The notes below the pieces were generated by a model that did no database searches, was not told where the DNA came from, and was given only the letters and a program-made list of their open reading frames with translations. From the NCBI GenBank assembly GCA_943370595.1, contig CALRRO020000003.1, forward strand, positions 124,001-188,000: 64,000 nt of DNA, in the 5' to 3' direction. Every line of letters starts with the position of its first letter. Position 1 is the first letter of the stretch. The DNA comes from Piscinibacter sp943370595. GTDB taxonomy: Bacteria; Pseudomonadota; Gammaproteobacteria; Burkholderiales; Burkholderiaceae_C. Below are positions 27,382 through 35,137 of the stretch, in pieces. The position numbers and the translations under genes were made by a program.

Positions 27382-28350
27382 TCAGGGCTCCAGCGGTGCG
27401 GCCAGCCACGCTCGCAAGGCGTGCTGCGACCCTTCGATGAATCCAGGCCCCCACGGTCGGTGATCCAGAGCCGGCCAGTCGTCCAGCATCCAGGCCAGCG
27501 TGAGGAACAGCCGTGCAGTGACCAGCACAGACACTTGCCGGGCCAGATCCGCTGCAGGCGTGTGCTCGGCGGCGTAGCCCCTGAGCAATGCGTCGTGCAG
27601 CGCAGAATACTGCCGCCGGTGGTCGTGATTGCCCGCCAGCGGATAGCGCAGGTACTGCAGCGTGGCGGCGAGGTCCATCGCGTGATGCCCCATCCCGCAG
27701 TCGGCGAAGTCGATGGCGCCAGCCGCACCGCGCACGAAGAGCAGATTCCAAGGGTGCAGGTCGCCGTGCACGAGTCCCCAGCAAGTCGGCGAGCGGCCGA
27801 ACCCTTCGATCGCATCGTGCAGCCGTGCCGCCGCATCGCGCAGCGGCCCGCGATGACTCGTGCTCAGGCGCTCCATCCCGGCTCGCGTGCCGGCGGCCCA
27901 GGCCGGCAGGTCCAGCGGTGTGGCCTCGCGTGTGGTGCGCACGCGGCCGGCAGCGTGCAAGGCCGCAGCCACCCGGTGCGAGGCCCCGGTGAGCCGGCCG
28001 ACGGCCTCCAGCCGCTTTGGTGTGAGGCCGCGGTCGTGCTGGCGTCCGTGCAGCCATGTCAGCAGCACGGCGTGGCGACCATCCGGATGGCGGTGCAGTC
28101 GCGTGCCATCGGTGCTGCGTTGCGGAACCGGCACGTGCAGCCCGGCGGCCGCGAGCGCCTCGAGCCAGTCCAGCTCGGTGTCGATGGCCGCGGCATCCTG
28201 CTGGCTCGCGGAGTACAGCCGCAACGCCAGGTCGGGGCGGGCCTGGGTGCGGACCCGCCAGACCTCGCCATCCAGCCGTGTCACGCAACGCAGTGCGTGG
28301 GCTCGCACACCATGACGGCTCAGCAGAGTCTCGATGAAGGGGTCGCGCAC
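27382..28350 (-). CDS. Aminoglycoside-phosphotransferase-family kinase
   Basis: 322 residues, protein-kinase-like fold of the APH/choline kinase family. The Brenner motif LVHGDLHPWNLLF with catalytic Asp and the metal site GAIDFADCGMGHHAMDLA are clear. Family members phosphorylate small molecules; nothing indicates antibiotic resistance specifically, and the gene lies among metabolic genes. The product is likely cytoplasmic. Confidence 0.9.
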   Translation of the reverse strand: MRDPFIETLLSRHGVRAHALRCVTRLDGEVWRVRTQARPDLALRLYSASQQDAAAIDTELDWLEALAAAGLHVPVPQRSTDGTRLHRHPDGRHAVLLTWLHGRQHDRGLTPKRLEAVGRLTGASHRVAAALHAAGRVRTTREATPLDLPAWAAGTRAGMERLSTSHRGPLRDAAARLHDAIEGFGRSPTCWGLVHGDLHPWNLLFVRGAAGAIDFADCGMGHHAMDLAATLQYLRYPLAGNHDHRRQYSALHDALLRGYAAEHTPAADLARQVSVLVTARLFLTLAWMLDDWPALDHRPWGPGFIEGSQHALRAWLAAPLEP

Positions 28351-28382
28351 GGCATGCAGTGTCCCGCAAGCGCGTACTCGGC

Positions 28383-29222
28383 TCAGCGGGCCACGCCCAG
28401 CCGCGAGGCGAAGAAGGCCAGGATCTCGTCTCGCGCGGCCAGTGTGGGCTGGCCGGCCTCGTCGATCAGGTGCGTCGTCACCACGCTGTGCGGGCTGTTC
28501 ACGACCTTCTCGAAGAAGGGCGGCAGGCCGGTGGTGTTGGCCGCCTCGTCCGGCAGCACCCGTGCCACGAAGCGTGGGCCCAGCGCCTGCGCATAGGCGG
28601 CGAAGCGTTCCGCACGGCAGTATCGGTCGCCCTCGAAGCGGTAGGCGAGCACGCTGAGGTCTTCATCGTCGAGGCGCCGGCGGACTGCGCTCAGTTCGTC
28701 TGGCGAGATCTCGAGCCCGGCCGGGTCGTCGAACGGCAGCGAGGGTTGCGAGAGCACCGGTGCCAGCATCGCCGGCTCGAGCATCATCGTCAGGGCGAAG
28801 TTGCCGGTGAAGCACATGCCGATGGCGCCGACCCCCGGCCCGCCGCACTCGGCATGCGCCAGCGCCGCCAGGGCACGCAGCCACTGCGTGACCGGGCTCG
28901 ACTGGTTGGGTCCCTTCTTGTTCGCGAAGGCGCGGAACTCCGCGCTGACACAGGCCCGTTGCACCACCTGCAGGCCTTCATCGATGCCCGGCAGCGCACC
29001 GTCGCGGCCGAACAGCGAGGGCATGTAGACGGTGAAGCCCGCGTCGCGCACCCAGCGCGCGAACCGCGCCACGTGCGGGCTGATGCCGGGCATCTCGGTC
29101 ATCACGATCACGGCCGGCCCCGTGCCGGCGACGTGCACGCGCTTCGGCACATCGCTCAATGTGATCGTTCTGGCCTGAAAGTCCTCGAGCGGGTCGTGCT
29201 CGTTCACGCTGCGGTCTGCCAT
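28383..29222 (-). CDS. Dienelactone hydrolase family protein
   Basis: Alpha/beta hydrolase, 279 residues. The nucleophile motif GMCFTGNFAL carries a Cys in place of the usual Ser, as in true dienelactone hydrolases; the acid is likely Asp in FEGDRYC and the base His in NSPHSVVTTHL. The start is the ATG of MADRSVNEHDP. It follows a LysR gene by 49 bases on the same strand, so the LysR protein may control it. The substrate is unknown. Confidence 0.88.
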   Translation of the reverse strand: MADRSVNEHDPLEDFQARTITLSDVPKRVHVAGTGPAVIVMTEMPGISPHVARFARWVRDAGFTVYMPSLFGRDGALPGIDEGLQVVQRACVSAEFRAFANKKGPNQSSPVTQWLRALAALAHAECGGPGVGAIGMCFTGNFALTMMLEPAMLAPVLSQPSLPFDDPAGLEISPDELSAVRRRLDDEDLSVLAYRFEGDRYCRAERFAAYAQALGPRFVARVLPDEAANTTGLPPFFEKVVNSPHSVVTTHLIDEAGQPTLAARDEILAFFASRLGVAR

Positions 29223-29271
29223 CGCTTTGCTCCGTCGTTGTCTGCCCCGCCACCTTGCGCCGATCGCGACA

Positions 29272-30222
29272 TCAGTCGCCACCCACACCGGACATCGCCT
29301 TCGTGGATGCTTCCGCTTCCGAGCGGATCCACGCCATCACGGCCAGCACATCCGGCCGCGACTCCTGCGGCAGCGCCACCAGCCAGTAGGCCACCTCGGT
29401 CCGCGCCGCGCGCCGGACGGTCGGTAGCGCGATCAGCCTGCCGTCCTTCAGCAGCGGCTCCACCAGCGCCATGCGGCCCAGTGCAATGCCCTGCCCCGCC
29501 ACGGCGGCCTGGATGACCTGGTCGTACTGGTTGAAGCGCAACATCGCTTTGGGCTTCACGTCGCCGAGGCCCAGCGCGTTGAGCAGGTCGCCCCACTGCA
29601 TCCAGGGCCGCCGGGGGTCGTCGAACTCCAGCAGCACGCTGCGGCGAATGGTCTCGGCTGCATCGAGCCGTGCCAGCTTCAGGGAAGGGTGACAGACGGG
29701 CAGCAGGCGTTCGCCGAACAGGCGCGGCGAGTCCGGCGGAACACTGGACTGCGGGCCGTAGCGGATCGCCAGGTCGATGCCCTCGGCCTTCATGTCCAGC
29801 ACCTTGTTGTGGGCCGCGACCCGCACGTCGATGGTCGGATGCAGGCCCTGGAATCGACTCAGCCGAGGCAGCAGCCACAGCGACGCCACGCCGGTGCTCG
29901 AGGTGATCGTGACCGGCCGCCGCAGTTGCCGAGTGTCCAACGCGGCGAAGACGTCCTGCAACTGCTGGACGGACACGTCGGCAATGCGGAACAGCCGTTC
30001 GCCCTCGGGCGTGAACTGGATGGCGCGGTGCCCGCGTGCGAACAGCTTGACGCCGAGGATGTCTTCCAGCGCATGCACCTGCCGGCTGATCGCGGACTGC
30101 GTCAGGCAGAGGTCCTGCGCGGCCAGCGTGATGCTCATGCGCCGGCCCACCGCGACGAAGCCACGCACGAGATCGAGCGAAGGAAGGCGGGACAGGGGCA
30201 GCGACATCGACGTCTCACTCAT
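29272..30222 (-). CDS. LysR-family transcriptional regulator (GcvA-like)
   Basis: 316 residues. The N-terminal winged helix reads SLDLVRGFVAVGRRMSITLAAQDLCLTQSAISRQVHALE, followed by the substrate-binding domain with GIDLAIRYGP and GQGIALGRMALVEPLL, typical of the GcvA subgroup. Two starts are possible (Met of MSETSM or five residues later). It is placed upstream of the dienelactone hydrolase gene on the same strand, an unusual arrangement because LysR genes more often diverge from their targets. Confidence 0.92.
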   Translation of the reverse strand: MSETSMSLPLSRLPSLDLVRGFVAVGRRMSITLAAQDLCLTQSAISRQVHALEDILGVKLFARGHRAIQFTPEGERLFRIADVSVQQLQDVFAALDTRQLRRPVTITSSTGVASLWLLPRLSRFQGLHPTIDVRVAAHNKVLDMKAEGIDLAIRYGPQSSVPPDSPRLFGERLLPVCHPSLKLARLDAAETIRRSVLLEFDDPRRPWMQWGDLLNALGLGDVKPKAMLRFNQYDQVIQAAVAGQGIALGRMALVEPLLKDGRLIALPTVRRAARTEVAYWLVALPQESRPDVLAVMAWIRSEAEASTKAMSGVGGD

Positions 30223-30303
30223 GGGCCTGCGCATGCTTGCAGCGCAGGCGAAGAGTATCGATCGGCACGCGCCATGCCGACAGCCGAGGCCGGGCGCACG
30301 AGC

Positions 30304-30450
30304 TCACGGCCCGCACAGCGGCATCAGGGCGAGCCAGGCCACCACATGGTCCGGCCGGAGCCAGGCCAGCCATCCGGCCACGACGAGCGCGAGGGCCGCC
30401 GAGGCCGCCACTGCGATGTGCAACGTCCTCACCAGCGGGCCGCGGTTCAC
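30304..30450 (-). CDS. Small single-helix membrane protein
   Basis: 48 codons starting with a GTG that overlaps the stop of the MFS gene as GTGA. The product has one strong transmembrane segment (LHIAVAASAALALVVAGWLAWL, residues about 10-30) and a short tail. No family is recognised. The overlap and hydrophobicity suggest a real small partner of the transporter, but a chance frame cannot be excluded. Confidence 0.45.
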   Translation of the reverse strand: MNRGPLVRTLHIAVAASAALALVVAGWLAWLRPDHVVAWLALMPLCGP

Positions 30451-31688
30451 GCGGGGCGCGCCTGCAGGCTGGCGCCGACGCGCCGGTCGTCGATCGGCCA
30501 GTGCAGCGCAGCGGCGGCGACGCCCAGCGCCATGGAGCCGAACCACAGCCAGTCGTACGAGCGGGTCGCGTCGAACACGTGCCCGCCCAGCCAGACGCCG
30601 AAGAAGGCGCCGAGCTGGTGGCCAAAGAACACGAAGCCGAACAGCGTGCCGATGTACTGCACGCCGAAGACCTGCGACACCAGCCCGTTGGTCAACGGCA
30701 CGGTGCCCAGCCAGAGGAAGCCCATCACCGCGCAGAACAGGTAGACCGTGAGTGGCGACAGCGGCAGCAGCACGAACAGCGCCATCGCCGCCGAGCGCAC
30801 GAGGTACAGGCCGGCGAGCAGGTGCTTGCGGCGGTAGGTGCCGCCGAGCTGCCCGCAGACGAAGGTGCCGACGACGTTGGACAGCGCGATGATGGCCAGG
30901 CCCGTGACGGCCACGCTCGGGTGCACGCCCTTGTCCAGCAGGTAGGCCGGCAGGTGGGCCGCAATGAAAGCGAGCTGGAAACCGCAGGCCAGGAAGCCCA
31001 GGTTGAGGAGCCAGAAGCCGCGGTGGGCGAAGGCCTGCGAGATGGCAGCCGCCATGGACAGCGGGCGTGGCGCGCCGGCAGTCTGCACGGTACCGACGCG
31101 GACACGGTCGTCGAGCTTCGACGCGAACAGCACCAGCAATCCAATCAGCGCGCCCAGCGACACGAGCGCCCGCTCCCAGCCCAGCGCGTCCTGCAGCGCC
31201 TGCGTTCCCGGCACGGCAATGAACTGCCCCAGGCCGCCGATGGCCCCGGCCAGCCCGAGCGACCAGCTGCGGTCGGCCTCGGTGGACAGGCGGCTCAGCG
31301 CGCCGTAGACCACGCCGAACGCGGTGCACGACAGCGCCAGGCCGATCACCACACCACCGCCCAGGTACAGCGCGGCAGGCGACGTCGCCGTGGACATGAG
31401 CAGCAGGCCCAGGCCGTACAGCAAGGCGCCGGCGGCCACGATCTTCGCCGTGCCCCAGCGGTCGGCCAGCATGCCGGTGAACGGCTGTGCGACGCCCCAG
31501 ACCAGGTTCTGCAGCGCGAGCGCGAACGCGAAGGTCTCCCGGGGCCAGCCGCGGTCCATGGACATCGGCAGCATGAACAGGCCCTGCACATGCCGGATGC
31601 CGAGCGCCAGGCCCATCAGCACGCCGCCAACGAGGATGGGGTACAGCAAAGCGTGCCGGCGTTCGCTGCGTGTCGTGGGGTCAGGCAT
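30447..31688 (-). CDS. MFS transporter
   Basis: 413 residues with about 12 transmembrane helices. The loop 2-3 motif of the superfamily is present as GMLADRWGTAKIV near residue 75. The protein resembles oxalate/formate antiporter-like or monocarboxylate-type members (YPILVGGVLMGLALGIRHVQGLF at the first helix). The start is MPDPTTRSERRH, just before helix 1. The substrate is not known. Confidence 0.9.
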   Translation of the reverse strand: MPDPTTRSERRHALLYPILVGGVLMGLALGIRHVQGLFMLPMSMDRGWPRETFAFALALQNLVWGVAQPFTGMLADRWGTAKIVAAGALLYGLGLLLMSTATSPAALYLGGGVVIGLALSCTAFGVVYGALSRLSTEADRSWSLGLAGAIGGLGQFIAVPGTQALQDALGWERALVSLGALIGLLVLFASKLDDRVRVGTVQTAGAPRPLSMAAAISQAFAHRGFWLLNLGFLACGFQLAFIAAHLPAYLLDKGVHPSVAVTGLAIIALSNVVGTFVCGQLGGTYRRKHLLAGLYLVRSAAMALFVLLPLSPLTVYLFCAVMGFLWLGTVPLTNGLVSQVFGVQYIGTLFGFVFFGHQLGAFFGVWLGGHVFDATRSYDWLWFGSMALGVAAAALHWPIDDRRVGASLQARPA

Positions 31689-31891
31689 GGATCGCTCCGT
31701 GAGTCGGTTCGGGGGCAGGTGCCCACGTTGCCCACTGTGTGCGTGACGGCCGGGCCGCGACAAACGATCTTTGCGCTGCGCTGACATGCGCAGCGGGAAT
31801 GTCACGTTCGTTCTGGCGCCGCTGGCGAGGTTCGACCGATACTCGCCTGCGGCTGCCAGCATCGACGTCGAAGGCAGCGGGAGAACATCGC

Positions 31892-32296
31892 GTGATTTCG
31901 CACGTCTTCATCGGTACCAACCACTTCGAGCGCGCCCTGGGCTTCTACACGCCGCTGATGGAAGCGCTGGGCATCCAGGCGCGATTCTGCGAGCGCCATC
32001 GGCCGTGGGCCGGCTGGCAATCGAGCCCCGATCCGCGGCCGCTGTTCCTCATCGGCGCGCCCTTCGACGGGCAGCCCCACGAGGCCGGCAACGGGCAGAT
32101 GGTCGCCCTGCTGGCGCCAGACAGGCCCAGCGTGGACCGGGCCTATGCCGTGGCGCTGGCGCACGGCGGCAGCTCGGAAGGCGCCCCCGGACTGCGGCCG
32201 CAGTACCACGAGCACTACTACGGCGCGTACCTTCGCGACCCCGACGGCAACAAGCTCTGCATCGTCTGCCATCTGGCGCCTGGCCAGGTCCCGTGA
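31892..32296 (+). CDS. VOC (glyoxalase/bleomycin-resistance fold) protein
   Basis: A 134-residue single-domain protein starting at GTG with gggaga upstream. The glyoxalase fold is shown by HVFIGTNHFERALGFYTPLMEALG at the start and the metal-ligand end YGAYLRDPDGNKLCIVCH. Family members are metal-dependent lyases, dioxygenases or binding proteins; the function here is open. It is divergent from the MFS gene. Confidence 0.87.
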   Translation: MISHVFIGTNHFERALGFYTPLMEALGIQARFCERHRPWAGWQSSPDPRPLFLIGAPFDGQPHEAGNGQMVALLAPDRPSVDRAYAVALAHGGSSEGAPGLRPQYHEHYYGAYLRDPDGNKLCIVCHLAPGQVP

Positions 32297-32381
32297 TGCA
32301 GCGGCTCGCATGCGTGCAGTGCATGCCGGCACTGCGCAACGATCGCTTGAGGCCTGTCTTGCCTGGGCGTTGAATCCATGC

Positions 32382-32729
32382 ATGCCATCCCACGAACCCC
32401 ACGCCCGATCGCACCCGCTGCCGTGGTGGACCTGGGCGGGCCTCATCGACCGCGCACGCGGGGCCCGCTACGTCGAGGCCAGGCGCTTCAAGGTGACGAA
32501 GACGCACCCTCAGCGCTACGTGTGCCCCGCCGACATGCGGGTGACGTGTCTGTCGGGAGCCGCCTGGATCACCACCGAGGCGGACCTCCGCGACGTCGTG
32601 CTGGAAGCCGGTCAGGCGCACGATGCGAAACGCGGTGCCCGACTGTTCATCAACGGCTTGCCCTTCTGCGAACTGCGCATCGCCCCACACCATGACGAAC
32701 GCCCACACCACCGCACCCGTCCGCGCTGA
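32382..32729 (+). CDS. DUF2917 protein
   Basis: 115 residues, recognised by the DUF2917 core (VTCLSGAAWITTEADLRDVVLEAG and a GARLFINGLPFCELRI end), a short beta-rich, cupin-like module. The exact start is uncertain. Its last 38 bases overlap the start of the following cupin gene, which suggests coupling. The function is unknown. Confidence 0.65.
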   Translation: MPSHEPHARSHPLPWWTWAGLIDRARGARYVEARRFKVTKTHPQRYVCPADMRVTCLSGAAWITTEADLRDVVLEAGQAHDAKRGARLFINGLPFCELRIAPHHDERPHHRTRPR

Positions 32730-33180
32730 CGAAGCGCCGCCTCGGGCCCGGCCGTCCAACTACCCGGAGCCCTTCGCATCGCGCATGCGGGGCCGCACGA
32801 TCCGTCCCCTGGGCGACCTGTTCGGGCTGAAGAACTTCGGCGCCAACCTGACCACGCTGGCCCCGGGCGCCGTGTCATCACTGAGGCACGCGCACACCCG
32901 GCAGGACGAGTTCGTCTACGTGCTCTCGGGCAGCCCGACGCTGGTGACCAACCATGGCGAGACGCAGATGCAGGCGGGGCAGTGCATCGGCTTCCCGGCC
33001 GGCACGGGCAATGCGCACATGTTCGTCAATCGCACGGAGGCCGACTGTGTGCTGCTCGTCGTCGGCGACCGCAGCGCTGGCGATACCGCCAGCTACCCGG
33101 ATGACGACATCGTGGCCGTGGCCAGGCCGGAGGGTGGCTGGCAGTTCGCGCACAAGGACGGCACGCCGTACCCGACGTGA
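32692..33180 (+). CDS. Cupin-domain protein
   Basis: 162 residues with a single cupin barrel: the first metal motif LRHAHTRQDEFVYVLSG and second motif GQCIGFPAGTGNAHMFVNRT. Start at MTNAHTTAPV. Such proteins bind a divalent metal and a small molecule. It overlaps DUF2917 upstream and is followed 52 bases later by an acetyltransferase gene. Confidence 0.9.
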   Translation: MTNAHTTAPVRADEAPPRARPSNYPEPFASRMRGRTIRPLGDLFGLKNFGANLTTLAPGAVSSLRHAHTRQDEFVYVLSGSPTLVTNHGETQMQAGQCIGFPAGTGNAHMFVNRTEADCVLLVVGDRSAGDTASYPDDDIVAVARPEGGWQFAHKDGTPYPT

Positions 33181-33232
33181 ACCTGAGCCGAGGTCTGGCG
33201 AGACAATGGTGACCTCGAGTTCAGGAGGCTCC

Positions 33233-33700
33233 ATGCCTCAAGCCACGATCCGGCCGATCGCACCCGCAGACCTCGCCGCATGGCGCCCGCTCTGGGATGG
33301 CTACAACGCCTTCTATGGGCGCAGCGGCGACACCGCGCTGCCGGAGCACATCACGCAATCCACCTGGCGGCGCTTTCTCGACCCGGCCGAACCCGTCCAC
33401 GCGCTGGTGGCGGAGCAGCGGGGGCGGGTCGTCGGCCTGGCGCACTACCTGTTCCACCGCAGCATGACCCGGATCGAGGACGTCTGCTACCTCAGCGACC
33501 TCTACACCGTGCCGGAGCTGCGCGGCCAGGGCCTCGGGCGCGCGCTCATCGAGGGCGTGTGCGCCGCGGCCCACCGCGCCGGCGTGGTCAGGGTGTACTG
33601 GCAGACGCACGAGAGCAATGCCGCGGGCCGGCTGCTGTACGACCAGGTGGCGAAGCACCACGGCTTCATCGTCTACTCGCGCGACGCCTTGCCTGGCTGA
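33233..33700 (+). CDS. GNAT-family N-acetyltransferase
   Basis: 155 residues. The acetyl-CoA motif is VPELRGQGLGRALIEGVCAAA, and the tail WQTHESNAAGRLLYDQVAKHHGFIVY is characteristic. A good ribosome site (caggagg) precedes the ATG. The substrate is unknown. The last 28 bases overlap the convergent regulator gene. Confidence 0.9.
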   Translation: MPQATIRPIAPADLAAWRPLWDGYNAFYGRSGDTALPEHITQSTWRRFLDPAEPVHALVAEQRGRVVGLAHYLFHRSMTRIEDVCYLSDLYTVPELRGQGLGRALIEGVCAAAHRAGVVRVYWQTHESNAAGRLLYDQVAKHHGFIVYSRDALPG

Positions 33701-34107
33701 TCGACGCGGTTCGCGAGGAGTGCCTTGAGCTGCTCACGCAGCGCCTTGCGGCCCGCGCTGTTGGTCGCGCGCCATGCGTTCAAGGCGAGTTCGAGGAACG
33801 CGGCTTCAGCGCCTGACGGCGTCGCATCCTTGCGAGCCTCGTCGAGCCAACCCGATGGCTTGCCGCAGGCCGACTCGATCTGCCGCGCCAGCTTGTCGCC
33901 GATCGGCCGCGACGACTTGATCTGGCTCCACATGCTCGGCGAGATCTGCAGCGTTGCCGCGAAGGACTGTTCGAGCCCCTTCGGTGACGCGCCCGATGCC
34001 AGTGCCTTCTCGGCGTAGTCCTGGAACAGGGCCAGTGCGTTCTGTCGTCTCGCGAGGGTGGTGTTGGACACGGGCTGTGTGCGCAATGCAACGAAGTCAG
34101 ACGCCAT
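33673..34107 (-). CDS. Helix-turn-helix DNA-binding regulator
   Basis: 144 residues. The helix-turn-helix lies near residues 46-90 (LEQSFAATLQISPSMWSQIK then IGDKLARQIESACGKPSGWLDE), a pattern seen in Cro/C1-like regulators of mobile elements and accessory loci in Burkholderiales. The C-terminal half (about 100-144) is helical. Twenty-four bases before its start is a perfect inverted repeat within a divergent promoter, so it probably regulates itself and the small gene on the other strand. Confidence 0.75.
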   Translation of the reverse strand: MASDFVALRTQPVSNTTLARRQNALALFQDYAEKALASGASPKGLEQSFAATLQISPSMWSQIKSSRPIGDKLARQIESACGKPSGWLDEARKDATPSGAEAAFLELALNAWRATNSAGRKALREQLKALLANRVDQPGKASRE

Positions 34108-34119
34108 TCTCGCAGGGGG

Positions 34120-34148
34120 TTGACGAGTTGGGTAAAGAGTCTTTACAG
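34120..34148 (+). promoter_or_regulatory. Divergent promoter with perfect inverted-repeat operator
   Basis: A ttgacg hexamer (34120-34125) is followed after about 16-17 bases by tttaca/ttacag. The -10 part lies inside the perfect inverted repeat gtaaaga-g-tctttac (34132-34146). A repressor bound there would block polymerase. The neighbouring HTH gene on the minus strand is the natural candidate. Confidence 0.55.
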
Positions 34149-34207
34149 TCCGCTCCCATCGAGAAACCGGCTCGCAGGAGCCACCACCAGAACCACAGGA
34201 CATCGCC

Positions 34208-34366
34208 GTGAAATTGCACAACGTCATTCGAACCCACCGACCCCTGCAGGGGCAGGTCGCGTTCGCGCCGTTGTTCGCAGCGGCGGCAATGCACAGGGCC
34301 ATTCCGACGGGCTATTGCCTTGATCGGAGCGAGGGTCCGTTGAATCCGGGAGAAGGAAGCGCCTAG
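34208..34366 (+). CDS. Small ORF of unknown function
   Basis: A 52-codon frame starting at GTG with acagga seven bases upstream, behind the operator-containing promoter and in front of a terminator. The product begins MKLHNVIRTHRPLQG, has a short Ala-rich hydrophobic middle and ends PLNPGEGSA. No family is recognised. The tidy promoter-frame-terminator setting supports a short transcript; whether the peptide or the RNA is the product is unknown. Confidence 0.45.
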   Translation: MKLHNVIRTHRPLQGQVAFAPLFAAAAMHRAIPTGYCLDRSEGPLNPGEGSA

Positions 34367-34394
34367 CCGCGCGCCTTCAGATCTCTGTTCGCAG

Positions 34395-34430
34395 AGGCCC
34401 GGACACCGAAAGGTTCCGGGCCTTTTTCTT
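34395..34430 (+). terminator. Rho-independent terminator
   Basis: Stem aggcccgga/tccgggcct with an 11-base loop, followed by ttttctttg. This is a canonical intrinsic terminator closing the short transcript that starts near 34150. Confidence 0.85.
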
Positions 34431-34823
34431 TGTCACTTCAACCGGCTTGCGCGTTGGCGCAGGCCCGGCGATCGATGGATCGCCACCACCGGCAACGGTG
34501 GACGCTCTTTAACAACTTGCCGCAAGACAACCTCGGTACTGGCCGACGGTCCGTCTTGCAACTCAGGACTGCGCTTGCGAGCGCAGTCCCACTTCGGGTG
34601 TGTCCATGCACTCCGAGGCCACGCGACATGGTGTTGGTGGTCCGGGATGTGCGCGGTCCTTGGCCAGACCACGTGCAGCGAGACACCACATCCGACGGGA
34701 TGCTCGCGTTTGGGTACAGCCGAAGTGAAAGTTCAAGAAGCCCCTGTCGAGCTCACGCTTCAGGGGTGGAAATCGGCCGCAACGATTGGGCGGCGCCGGA
34801 ACCCGTCACCGGATGGAATGTTT
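34431..34823 (+). ncRNA. Structured, apparently non-coding leader upstream of a tRNA array
   Basis: No convincing gene in about 390 bases, but many hairpins: tgcgc-gttg-gcgca (34448-34461), ggcgatc-gatg-gatcgcc (34467-34484), ccacc-ggcaac-ggtgg (34486-34501), gcaagac/gtcttgc (34522-34559), a ten-pair stem with TGCG loop at 34566-34589, and cccctg/cagggg (34741-34766). An rrn-type boxA is embedded. Complementary ggtgt/acacc and gtggtc/gaccac near 34629-34690 could close a long stem of the kind found in Ro-binding Y-like RNAs; that is only a suggestion. Confidence 0.5.
34504..34515 (+). promoter_or_regulatory. boxA antitermination element
   Basis: gctctttaacaa is identical to the core of the E. 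coli ribosomal-RNA operon boxA, the binding site for NusB/NusE. It lies in the leader 308 bases before the tRNA-Asp gene, as expected for a stable-RNA transcript that must resist Rho. Confidence 0.65.
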
Positions 34824-34899
34824 GCTTCGTTAACTCAGTGGCCAGAGTGCCGGCCTGTCTAGCCGGAAGCCGCGGGTTCGACTCCCGCACGAGGCGCCA
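34824..34899 (+). tRNA. tRNA-Asp (GTC)
   Basis: 76 bases with a seven-pair acceptor stem (gcttcgt/acgaggc, one G-U), four-pair D stem actc/gagt, anticodon stem ccggc/gccgg with loop ctgtcta giving GTC, T-arm gcgggttcgactcccgc, discriminator G and CCA. G73 is the aspartate identity base. The body differs from usual chromosomal tRNA-Asp, so this is probably an accessory copy. Confidence 0.8.
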
Positions 34900-34908
34900 G
34901 GTCAGTTT

Positions 34909-34984
34909 GCCGAGATAGCTCAGCAGGTAGAGCGGCGCGTTGAAGGCGCGTGCGTCGGGGGATCGAAGCCCTCTCTCGGCACCA
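34909..34984 (+). tRNA. tRNA-Phe-like (GAA), divergent second copy
   Basis: 76 bases, acceptor stem gccgaga/tctcggc fully paired, anticodon stem gcgcg/cgcgt with loop ttgaagg (GAA), T stem ggggg/ccctc, discriminator A and CCA. The T loop reads atcgaag instead of ttcgaa, so the universal T54 is lost. It differs strongly from the core tRNA-Phe at 24023 and lies nine bases after tRNA-Asp. Confidence 0.75.
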
Positions 34985-34993
34985 GCAACCCAA

Positions 34994-35037
34994 ACCTCGT
35001 TAGCTCAGCTGGATTCAGAGCGCCGGTCTACGAAGCC
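34994..35037 (+). pseudogene. 5' half of a tRNA-Arg (ACG)-like gene, truncated
   Basis: Third member of the array: acctcgt, ta, D stem gctc/gagc, then ccggtctacgaagcc, i.e. the anticodon loop ctacgaa with ACG. The sequence leaves the cloverleaf after the third base of the 3' anticodon strand and continues as the end of rtcB. There is no variable, T or 3' acceptor arm. Confidence 0.75.
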
Positions 35038-35118
35038 ATCGACGCCGTGATGGAAGCGCAGCGCGACCTGGTCGACGTGGTGCACACGCTGAAGCAGGTG
35101 GTGTGTGTGAAGGGGTGA
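35038..35118 (+). pseudogene. rtcB: 3' fragment of rtcB (RNA-splicing ligase)
   Basis: 27 codons ending in TGA encode IDAVMEAQRDLVDVV followed by HTLKQVVCVKG, the highly conserved C-terminus of RtcB, the GTP/Mn-dependent RNA 3'-phosphate ligase. The rest of the gene (about 380-450 codons) is absent; the fragment joins the truncated tRNA directly. The overlapping codons gtc tac gaa gcc (V-Y-E-A) could also be RtcB sequence, so the joint may lie in shared bases. Confidence 0.8.
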
Positions 35119-35137
35119 GCGACGGCTCAGCCAGTGC

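Noticed and set aside
34430..34918. A 162-codon frame across the structured leader and tRNA-Asp.
   Set aside because: It crosses hairpins, boxA and a tRNA gene, has no ribosome site and no family resemblance; the RNA features explain the region better.
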